Of a DNA stretch of 18,727 nucleotides, positions 6,612-12,794 are shown in pieces. Within the stretch, counting starts at the first letter, position 1; each line of letters begins with the position of its first letter. The stretch spans positions 1-18,727 of the forward strand of contig JAQVRY010000013.1 in NCBI GenBank assembly GCA_028700795.1, in the 5' to 3' direction. Made by a program: the position numbers and the translations under genes. The stretch comes from Tissierellia bacterium (GTDB taxonomy: Bacteria > Bacillota > Clostridia > Tissierellales > Sedimentibacteraceae). Under the pieces are notes generated by a model that saw only the letters and a list, made by a program, of their open reading frames with translations, was not told the origin of the DNA and made no database searches.

Positions 6612-7438
6612 ATAAAGTAATTTGCAATGTATGTCCACATCACTGTAATTTAAGCGAAAATCAAACAGGTTTATGTCGAGCCAGGAAAAATGTTAATGGT
6701 GAAATCACTGCAATAAATTACGGTCAGCTAACAGCCATTGCCCTTGACCCAATCGAAAAAAAGCCTTTGAACAGGTTTTATCCCGGCAGCAATATATTGT
6801 CGGTGGGAAGTTTTGGCTGCAACTTAAAATGCTCATTTTGTCAGAATCATCATATATCCATGGCATCAAAAGATGAAAGCCGGGTTCAATTTGTGAAACC
6901 TGAAGAATTGATAAATATAGCATTGGACTTAAAAGACAGAGGAAATATAGGCATAGCATATACCTATAACGAGCCGTTGGTGGGATATGAATATGTAAGA
7001 GACTGCGCTAAATTGGCTCAGGATAAGAATTTAAAGAATGTGGTTGTAACAAACGGGTGTTTTTGTGAAGAGCCAATGAAGGAATTATTGCCATTTATTG
7101 ATGCTCTGAACATTGATCTTAAAGGTTTTACTCATGAATTTTACAAAAAAATCGGTGGAGAATTAGACACTGTTAAAAATTTTATTAAACTTGCCGCAAA
7201 ATATTGCCATGTGGAGGTAACAACGCTTATAATTCCGGATGAAAATGATACAGAGGATGAAATAAGGGAGCTTTCGGAATTTATATTCTCTGTAGCACCT
7301 GAAATACCGCTACATTTATCAAGATTTTTTCCTTGCTACAATATGCAGGATAAAAGGCCAACGGATGTGAAAAAGATTTATGATTTGGCAAATATGGCAA
7401 GAGAAAAACTTAAATACGTTTATGAAGGAAATTGCTAG
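6608..7438 (+). CDS. amrS: AmmeMemoRadiSam system radical SAM enzyme AmrS
   Basis: A 276-residue radical SAM protein. The N-terminus has a Cys cluster C6-x2-C9-x3-C13 with C23, then the SAM-cluster motif GCNLKCSFCQN with Cys71, Cys75 and Cys78, followed by GIAYTYNEPLVGYEYV and NIDLKGF, typical of the pyruvate-formate-lyase-activase-like branch found with Memo and AMMECR1. It is coupled to the fusion gene by an ATGA overlap. The protein ends KYVYEGNC, and the TAG stop at 7436-7438 is the first triplet of a 14-nt sequence that also borders the repeat copy at 9947. Some relatives continue past this YVYxGN motif with further residues, so the tail may have been clipped by repeat insertion; other relatives end near here, so this is open. 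Confidence 0.9.
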   Translation: MNKVICNVCPHHCNLSENQTGLCRARKNVNGEITAINYGQLTAIALDPIEKKPLNRFYPGSNILSVGSFGCNLKCSFCQNHHISMASKDESRVQFVKPEELINIALDLKDRGNIGIAYTYNEPLVGYEYVRDCAKLAQDKNLKNVVVTNGCFCEEPMKELLPFIDALNIDLKGFTHEFYKKIGGELDTVKNFIKLAAKYCHVEVTTLIIPDENDTEDEIRELSEFIFSVAPEIPLHLSRFFPCYNMQDKRPTDVKKIYDLANMAREKLKYVYEGNC

Positions 7439-7687
7439 TTACAGTTCACACCTAATGGGTGTCATCCTAAGCAAAGCGAAGGATCCTATCTTTTAAAACC
7501 TGAGATTACGCAGTCTCATTCACAAATATATTTGCTCCTTGCGTCGCATATATTTGGAATTCGTTGCGAATGACCTACCGCTATTTTTCAGAAAAAAGAC
7601 TCTGAAAAATAGGGTTAGGGCATCTTTCGGACTAAAGTCCTCAGAATGACGAGTTGGGTGTCATCCTGAGCAAAGCGAAGGATCCTG
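7436..7687. repeat. non-coding mobile-looking repeat, copy A (left arm of inverted pair)
   Basis: A non-coding element of about 250 bp that begins at the amrS stop. Its core, 7492-7650, is the reverse complement of 9989-10147 with 158 of 159 matches. The core is bracketed by a 32-bp direct repeat, 7456-7487 and 7655-7686 (31/32 identical), each containing GTCATCCT-RAGCAAAGCGAAG. Inside are nested palindromes: TCATTC (7516-7521)/GAATGA (7568-7573) around CAAATATAT (7523-7531)/ATATATTTG (7548-7556), and CTATTTTTCAG (7581-7591)/CTGAAAAATAG (7602-7612). No ORF of note. REP/MITE-like; the mobiliser is not in the window. It fills most of the gap 7439-7763. Confidence 0.9.
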
Positions 7688-7702
7688 CATACAATTTTTT
7701 AG

Positions 7703-7731
7703 TTGCTAAAATAACCATATAAACATATAAT
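7703..7731 (+). promoter_or_regulatory. candidate promoter of the DUF368 gene
   Basis: TTGCTA (7703-7708), 17-bp spacer, TATAAT (7726-7731). The -10 is exact and the -35 matches 4 of 6. It lies just downstream of repeat copy A, so the DUF368 gene has its own promoter independent of the amrS operon. Confidence 0.5.
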
Positions 7732-7763
7732 TAAACAAGAATATATATTGTTAGGTGTGTGTG

Positions 7764-8576
7764 ATGAATTTTATGTCGGGGTTTTTAAAGGGTTTAGCAT
7801 TAGGTGTTGCTGCTATAGCCCCCGGAATCAGCGGGGGAGCATTGGCTGTAATATTTGGTTTGTATGACAAAATTACATATTTTATTGCTCATTTTACCAA
7901 GAATTTTAAAGAGAATGTATTGTACTTCATGCCTGTTGGTATTGGGGGAGTTGTTGGAGTTTTAATTTTCAGCAGAATTATAGAGTACTTATTTTATTTT
8001 TACGAAGTCGAAGTAAAATATGCTTTTATTGGGTTGATGTTTGGCACCATACCTTTGGTAGTGCAAGAAGCAAATAAAAAAGGCTATAAAAAAGGATATT
8101 TAATACCTTTTATTATAACCCTAAGTATAACATTAGTTGCTGCATATTTTGAAAACAATGAAATCAATATTATAATGGACGCAGGTACTGCTCCTTTGAA
8201 TTTAATTATATATGGCATAATAATCGGATTTGGAACTATTATTCCCGGTATCAGCGCATCCATAATACTTATGTATATGGGCTCTTATGAAATAGTAATA
8301 AGTGCAATTTCCAACATTCAAATATTCACACTTTTTTTTCTTGGCTCAGGCTTTGTGCTGAGTGTATTGTTATTTGCAAAAATAATATGCATGCTATTTG
8401 AAAGGGCATATGGAATTACATACTATGCAATTTTAGGCCTTGTTTTAGGCTCCGTTGTTTCCATATTTCCCGGCTTTCATTTGAATGTGGATTATTTATT
8501 AAATATTATAATATTTCTTGCATGCTGTTTACTGTCATATTCATTGTCAAAATGGGGAAAGTCAACTAAATCTTAA
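7764..8576 (+). CDS. DUF368 membrane protein, probable polyprenyl-phosphate transporter (PopT-like)
   Basis: A 270-residue membrane protein with about eight hydrophobic segments and two inverted copies of the family motif: APGISGGALAVIFGLYD near the N-terminus (about 19-35) and IPGISASIILMYMGSYE (about 161-177). DUF368 proteins were recently implicated in recycling undecaprenyl phosphate across the membrane together with DedA-type proteins; I apply that by family only. ATG 7764 is preferred because TAGGTG is six bases upstream; GTG codons at 7755 and 7761 would include the ribosome site. It converges with the ArsA-like gene; the two coding regions overlap tail to tail by 11 bp (8566-8576), with no terminator between them. 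Confidence 0.87.
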   Translation: MNFMSGFLKGLALGVAAIAPGISGGALAVIFGLYDKITYFIAHFTKNFKENVLYFMPVGIGGVVGVLIFSRIIEYLFYFYEVEVKYAFIGLMFGTIPLVVQEANKKGYKKGYLIPFIITLSITLVAAYFENNEINIIMDAGTAPLNLIIYGIIIGFGTIIPGISASIILMYMGSYEIVISAISNIQIFTLFFLGSGFVLSVLLFAKIICMLFERAYGITYYAILGLVLGSVVSIFPGFHLNVDYLLNIIIFLACCLLSYSLSKWGKSTKS

Positions 8577-9507
8577 CAATTCCGGCAAACATTTCAGAAA
8601 TAGTTCCAATATTATCCGCTCTCATATCATCCTTAAGAAGAGGAATGGTGTATATTTCTTTATTTTTAAAAGTTTCTTTAATTATATTTATATATTTGGT
8701 TTCCTGTTCCTTCTTACTTATCCAAAATTCATCCTGCATATTATCCGGAAGCAATTTATTGACTATGATACCGCCTACCGTTATATTGTATTTTTCTAAA
8801 ATATTGATTGCTTTTACTGTTTCATCTATTGGAAGCTTCTCTGCGTTAATGACAAAAATAAAAGATAATTGATGGTTATCTATCATTATTTTTTTAGCCT
8901 GTAGAACTTTGTCATATCTTCTTTTTAATACTTTAATAACTTCATCATTTTCCAACTCTTTATTTGAAGCTTTTTGACCTTTTAGTGCCATGGACATAAG
9001 ATTTACTGATTTGCTTCTTTTCTGTATTAATGTATCAAGCCAAGCACCTAATAGTTCCGGCAGTGATAGAAGCCTCACCGTATGACCTGTTGGAGCGGTA
9101 TCAAATACTATTTTGTCATACTCGTCCGCTTTTTCAATTATAATTTCAATCATTTTATCAAATAAAGCTGCTTCTTCCGTTCCGGGAGAAATTGATGCTG
9201 CATCTATTTGTTTGTTGATTTCCTTTACAATAATAGGGCTTACTATTTGTTTCAAGCTTCCTCTTACACTGTCCATATATTTTTTGCTTTCTTTTTCTCC
9301 GCTAATTTCAATAGCATCTAAATTTGGCAGTATATTAGTTATACTATCATTAATTTTTATTTCAAATATATCTGATGTTGAATGAGCTGGGTCTGTTGAT
9401 ACTAAAAGTGTTTTTAATCCTCTGTTTGCTTCGTATAAAGCATAGGATGCGCTGCAGGTTGTTTTTCCTACTCCGCCCTTGCCTCCAAAAAATATTATTC
9501 TATTCAT
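8566..9507 (-). CDS. ArsA/Get3-family ATPase
   Basis: A 313-residue single-unit ATPase of the ArsA/Get3 class in the SIMIBI P-loop group. It has the deviant Walker A GGKGGVGKTT at residues 8-17, the switch I-like STDPAHSTSDIF (37-48) and the switch II-like DTAPTGHTVRLL (136-147), all diagnostic of the family. Only one cysteine (Cys18, in the P-loop helix) is present: neither the arsenite-binding cysteines of ArsA nor the CxxC zinc site of Get3 exist, so metal efflux or classic tail-anchored protein targeting is doubtful. No arsenic genes are nearby. Its AGGAGG ribosome site overlaps the TAG stop of the small gene just upstream (8-bp gap), indicating coupled translation. Confidence 0.88.
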   Translation of the reverse strand: MNRIIFFGGKGGVGKTTCSASYALYEANRGLKTLLVSTDPAHSTSDIFEIKINDSITNILPNLDAIEISGEKESKKYMDSVRGSLKQIVSPIIVKEINKQIDAASISPGTEEAALFDKMIEIIIEKADEYDKIVFDTAPTGHTVRLLSLPELLGAWLDTLIQKRSKSVNLMSMALKGQKASNKELENDEVIKVLKRRYDKVLQAKKIMIDNHQLSFIFVINAEKLPIDETVKAINILEKYNITVGGIIVNKLLPDNMQDEFWISKKEQETKYINIIKETFKNKEIYTIPLLKDDMRADNIGTISEMFAGIVKI

Positions 9508-9515
9508 ATTGCCTC

Positions 9516-9812
9516 CTAAGCGTCAAAACCGTAATCTGACCATTTTTCCTGCCAAACGTATAACCTGCTTATCATTCTGTTCTGCCAGCCATCTAAATCG
9601 TCTCCTATTAGCGGTAAAAGCTCTAAAGAATAATAAGTAGTAGGGATAGGTATTCCTAATAAATCTCCAAAACACAAAAGAATAAAATCATCCATTTCAT
9701 CATGGGATTCTTTTATGAGAAGTGCTCTTGATTTTCGGTTGAAATCGGTAACTCCTTGAAAGAAAAGTTTAAAGTTATTTAAAAAATCCTTGAGTTTTTC
9801 TTTTTTCAACAT
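9516..9812 (-). CDS. small conserved-looking protein, first gene of the ArsA-like operon
   Basis: A 98-residue soluble protein of unassigned function. The N-terminus is basic (MLKKEKLKDFLNNFKLFF), the middle acidic and hydrophobic (ESHDEMDDFILLCFGDLLGIPIP) and the end aromatic (YSLELLPLIGDDLDGW ... LYVWQEKWSDYG). It lacks membrane segments or a known motif. The stop TAG lies within the ribosome site of the ArsA-like gene, so the two products are made in tandem and are likely partners; I recall similar small proteins next to ArsA-type ATPases in other anaerobes but could not check. An AAAGGAG site is very close to the ATG (three bases), so the next codon, TTG, could be the true start. A consensus promoter lies upstream. 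Confidence 0.75.
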   Translation of the reverse strand: MLKKEKLKDFLNNFKLFFQGVTDFNRKSRALLIKESHDEMDDFILLCFGDLLGIPIPTTYYSLELLPLIGDDLDGWQNRMISRLYVWQEKWSDYGFDA

Positions 9813-9881
9813 GTTCTCCTTTTGTTAATGTATTATTATTGACAACATAATTAAGAAAATGTTTATAAATTCTATATTTTC

Positions 9882-9910
9882 ATTATATTTTAGTTAACAA
9901 ACATTGTCAA
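9882..9910 (-). promoter_or_regulatory. consensus sigma-A promoter for the ArsA-like operon
   Basis: On the minus strand: TTGACA (9905-9910), exactly 17 bp, TATAAT (9882-9887). Both hexamers are perfect matches. The start would be near 9875, about 60 bases before the first gene's ATG. It lies between repeat copy B and the gene, inside the island bracketed by the inverted repeats. Confidence 0.85.
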
Positions 9911-9946
9911 TATGGAAAGAACATATACTATAAGTAAATACCGTGT

Positions 9947-10296
9947 TAGTTACTGTTCACTCATACAATAATAAGGGTCTAACCCGTTGTCATTCTGAGG
10001 GCTTTAGTCCGAAAGATGCCCTAACCCTATTTTTCAGAGTCTTTTTTCTGAAAAATAGCGGTAGGTCATTCGCAACGAATTCCAAATATATGCGACGCAA
10101 GGAGCAAATATATTTGTGAATGAGACTGCGTAATCTCAGGTTTTAAATGATGAGATCCTTCGTTTCACTCAGGATGACAAGTTGGGTGTGAGCAGAAAAA
10201 CCCGTTGTCATTCTGAACCGTAGGTGAAGAATCTCAGGTTTTAAATGATGAGATCCTTCGTTTCACTCAGGATGACAAGTTGGGTGTGAGCAGAAA
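9947..10296. repeat. non-coding mobile-looking repeat, copy B (right arm of inverted pair, with tandem partial copy)
   Basis: The core 9989-10147 is the reverse complement of 7492-7650 (158/159). A 67-bp unit at 10132-10198 recurs exactly at 10230-10296, and the 18-mer AACCCGTTGTCATTCTGA at 9981-9998 recurs at 10199-10216, so a second, internally deleted copy (about 98 bp) follows the full one. Each copy starts with CCCGTTGTCATTCTGA and ends with an imperfect inverse (TCAGGATGACAAGTTGGG), like terminal inverted repeats. The left border TAGTTACTGTTCAC (9947-9960) matches 13/14 with 7436-7449. No coding potential. Together with the two promoters this accounts for the gap 9813-10439. Confidence 0.9.
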
Positions 10297-10336
10297 CGTA
10301 CAGTTATTTTATGGGTGTATTAAGTCTAAAAAGTAT

Positions 10337-10365
10337 TTGACTAAAGTTACTAACGGTGGTAAAAT
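10337..10365 (+). promoter_or_regulatory. candidate sigma-A promoter upstream of the hypothetical gene and cstA
   Basis: TTGACT (10337-10342), 17-bp spacer, TAAAAT (10360-10365). Five of six bases match in each hexamer. It lies between repeat copy B and the gene starting at 10440. Confidence 0.6.
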
Positions 10366-10439
10366 AAACTTATAAATAAATAAACAAACAGAATTTATAT
10401 TAAAAATTTTATCTGTATACAATATGAAGAGGGACAAAA

Positions 10440-10943
10440 ATGGAACTGTTTCAATACTTAGATATAATTGAGGAAAAACTTAGATGCAGTTTTGATATAC
10501 AAAGAAATTATTCAATTAATGATTATCAATATGATATGTATGCAGAGTATCACTTAAGAAACGAACAATATGTCTTAGTAAAAAAAGCAGTTGTTTTTGC
10601 ATTTGAAAATAATGAATATTCTTTAATTAAACATTTTGAAAATTTAAATATAGATAACCTGAAAGAAATTATTGATACATTGATTCAATCTGTTGAGCTA
10701 ATAGTTAAACCGAGCCGTGAGCATATGTCCAGTATCGTTACATTAGTTATTGTTACGGATAATATTTTTAATGAAGATATAGACGAAATCACTAAAACCG
10801 TTACACGTTTTAATTATAATAAAGGCTTTGCATTTGGATTTAAGGGATGGGCAGATATACGTTTAGTATTAGTCTCCCTTAATGAAGGTTTAATAGCAAC
10901 TAATAAAAAAGGTAAGGAGGTCATTGAGGTTTACGGTTTTTAA
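10440..10943 (+). CDS. conserved-looking hypothetical cytoplasmic protein upstream of cstA
   Basis: A 167-residue soluble protein with no membrane segment or known catalytic motif. It opens with MELFQYLDIIEEKLRCSFDI, has an alternating strand/helix composition (NEQYVLVKKAVVFAFENNEYSLIKHF; SSIVTLVIVTDNIF), and ends with a distinctive segment, NKGFAFGFKGWADIRLVLVSL, then NKKGKEVIEVYGF. I believe it belongs to an uncharacterised clostridial family but cannot name it with certainty. AGAGGG precedes the ATG and a promoter lies about 75 bp upstream. The cstA start is 57 bp downstream with no clear terminator between (only ATTGCA at 10949-10954 facing TGCAAT at 10962-10967), so cotranscription is plausible. 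Confidence 0.7.
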   Translation: MELFQYLDIIEEKLRCSFDIQRNYSINDYQYDMYAEYHLRNEQYVLVKKAVVFAFENNEYSLIKHFENLNIDNLKEIIDTLIQSVELIVKPSREHMSSIVTLVIVTDNIFNEDIDEITKTVTRFNYNKGFAFGFKGWADIRLVLVSLNEGLIATNKKGKEVIEVYGF

Positions 10944-11000
10944 CTCCAATTGCAAACATTGTGCAATCGTTCTTTATTTATTAAAAAAAGGAGGATATTT

Positions 11001-12620
11001 ATGAACGCTTTGTGGATTGTTATTATTAGTATCATAGTATTTATTGTAGCTTATATTACTTACGGTTCATGGCTTGCTAAACAATGGGGAATTGACCCTA
11101 CCAGAAAAACACCGGCACACGAAATGAATGATGGCGTTGACTATGTTCCTACAAAACCAGCAGTTCTTTTAGGACACCACTTCGCTTCTATAGCAGGTGC
11201 GGGACCAATAAACGGACCTATTCAGGCAGCAATTTTTGGGTGGGTTCCGGTACTTTTGTGGATTGTTGTTGGTAGTATATTCTTTGGTGGAGTACATGAC
11301 TTTGGCTCACTGTTTGCTTCTGTTCGCCATAAAGGAAAATCCATCGGTGAAGTAATCCATACAAATATGGGCAAAAAAGGTATGATGCTATTTTCTGTTT
11401 TTGCTTGGTTAACATTATTGCTAGTTGTGGCAGCATTTACTAATATTGTTGCAAGCACTTTTGCTTCAGTACCTGCTGCAGCATCATCTTCATTAATGTT
11501 TATAGTACTTGCAGTAACATTTGGATATGCTGTTTACAGAAAGGGACTATCTTTAAAAATTGGTACAATTGTAGGCGTAATTGCTTTATTCTTATGTGTA
11601 TACTTAGGATACTTATTCCCATTACAGTTAAGTCTTAACACTTGGATAGTCATTATGATGGTGTATATTTTTATAGCATCAACGGCTCCTGTTTGGATTT
11701 TGCTTCAACCAAGAGACTACTTGAATTCATTCCTATTATATGCAATGATTGCCGGAGCAGTATTAGGAATAGTAATTTTCAGACCTTCTATTCAGCTTCC
11801 TGCTGTAACTGGATTTAATGTAAACGGTCAATTGATGTTCCCGATGTTGTTTGTAATAGTTGCCTGTGGAGCTATATCTGGTTTCCACTCATTAGTTGCT
11901 TCAGGAACAACATCTAAACAAATTGACAATGAGAAAGATGCAAAGGCAATAGGATACGGAGCAATGCTTATAGAGGGCGTACTTGCAGTTATAGCTTTAG
12001 TTACTGCAGCATATATATCAAACGGAGAATTAACAGAATTACTAAAAGGCGGACCTGTAAATGTATTCTCAAGCGGTGTTGGAACATTTATGTCCAAGTT
12101 TGGTATTCCTTTTGATATTGGTAAATCATTCGTTGCATTGGCAGTATCAGCATTTGCATTAACAAGCTTAGACACTGCTACAAGACTTGGCAGATTTATA
12201 TTCCAGGAATTCTTTGATAATCCTGAAAAAGAAAAACAATCAGTCCTTACGAATATGTATGTTTCTACAGCAATAACTGTTATAATAGGTGGTTATTTAG
12301 CAGCAGGCGGTTATGCAAGAATTTGGCCTATATTCGGCTCGGCAAATCAATTGTTAGCTGCATTATCACTTTTAGCAGTAGCAGTATGGTTAAAGAAAAC
12401 AGGAAAGAACTATCATATGCTTACAATTCCTATGATATTCATGCTGGTGGTTACACTTTTTGCATTAGTATTATTGATTAAGTCTAACTTAGCAGCAGGA
12501 AATTATATATTGGTAGTATTCCCTGTATTGTTATTCGTACTTGCTATTGTATTGGCTAAAGAAGGATATTCAATTATATTCGGCTCACAAGATTTACAAG
12601 ATACATCTAAATCTAATTAA
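11001..12620 (+). CDS. cstA: CstA family transporter (peptide/pyruvate-type)
   Basis: A 539-residue membrane protein with around 14 hydrophobic helices. The signature region YVPTKPAVLLGHHFASIAG followed by GAGPINGPIQAAIFGWVP (about 50-90), then GGVHDFGSLFASVRHKGKSIGEV, is characteristic of CstA. Members in enteric bacteria (CstA, BtsT, about 700 residues) take up pyruvate or peptides; this shorter Gram-positive form lacks their long C-terminal region. Substrate here is not determined. The start ATG at 11001 follows AAGGAGG by six bases; an upstream TTG in the same frame would add 17 residues without a ribosome site. A strong terminator at 12633 ends the unit, so the second cstA-type gene is separately transcribed. 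Confidence 0.92.
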   Translation: MNALWIVIISIIVFIVAYITYGSWLAKQWGIDPTRKTPAHEMNDGVDYVPTKPAVLLGHHFASIAGAGPINGPIQAAIFGWVPVLLWIVVGSIFFGGVHDFGSLFASVRHKGKSIGEVIHTNMGKKGMMLFSVFAWLTLLLVVAAFTNIVASTFASVPAAASSSLMFIVLAVTFGYAVYRKGLSLKIGTIVGVIALFLCVYLGYLFPLQLSLNTWIVIMMVYIFIASTAPVWILLQPRDYLNSFLLYAMIAGAVLGIVIFRPSIQLPAVTGFNVNGQLMFPMLFVIVACGAISGFHSLVASGTTSKQIDNEKDAKAIGYGAMLIEGVLAVIALVTAAYISNGELTELLKGGPVNVFSSGVGTFMSKFGIPFDIGKSFVALAVSAFALTSLDTATRLGRFIFQEFFDNPEKEKQSVLTNMYVSTAITVIIGGYLAAGGYARIWPIFGSANQLLAALSLLAVAVWLKKTGKNYHMLTIPMIFMLVVTLFALVLLIKSNLAAGNYILVVFPVLLFVLAIVLAKEGYSIIFGSQDLQDTSKSN

Positions 12621-12632
12621 CTATTATAAGTT

Positions 12633-12669
12633 AAAAACTATCTCTCCAATTGGAGAGATAGTTTTTTTT
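12633..12669 (+). terminator. intrinsic terminator after cstA
   Basis: AAACTATCTCTCC (12635-12647) pairs perfectly with GGAGAGATAGTTT (12652-12664) around an AATT loop, extendable by two A-T pairs, and runs into a T tract ending at 12669. It is 13 bp past the stop codon. Confidence 0.95.
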
Positions 12670-12706
12670 CCTTAAGATTGCCCAAAATTGGTATATTTTG
12701 ATTCAT

Positions 12707-12723
12707 TGACGAAATTTGTCGAA
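12707..12723 (+). promoter_or_regulatory. tandem Spo0A boxes upstream of the second cstA-type gene
   Basis: TGACGAA (12707-12713) and TGTCGAA (12717-12723) both fit the Spo0A box TGNCGAA, in the same direction, starts 10 bp apart. The known Spo0A site in the Bacillus subtilis abrB promoter has the same two box versions at the same 10-bp spacing, in the opposite order. The first box overlaps a possible -35 TTGACG (12706-12711). A weak hairpin, CTAAACCC (12741-12748) with GGGTTTTAG (12758-12766), follows in the leader. Confidence 0.6.
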
Positions 12724-12794
12724 TGTGATAACCTAATAATCTAAACCCGTATTTATTGGGTTTTAGAATTATATTTTATTTCTTAGGAGGAAAC

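Noticed and set aside
8645..8872. Plus-strand open frames antisense to the ArsA-like gene
   Set aside because: They overlap a gene with clear family motifs, lack ribosome sites and have no recognisable protein features.
9839..9868. Plus-strand TTGACA with a TATAAA-like hexamer
   Set aside because: Spacing is poor (18-19 bp to a weak -10), no plus-strand gene follows for about 570 bp, and the region is explained by the minus-strand leader.
9981..10296. Possible CRISPR array because of repeated units
   Set aside because: Only two units of unequal content, no regular repeat-spacer periodicity and no cas genes; it fits a duplicated non-coding element.
7436..10296. Composite transposon or IS element
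   Set aside because: Neither arm has a transposase frame and no clear target duplication of the whole block is visible; the arms are non-coding repeats.
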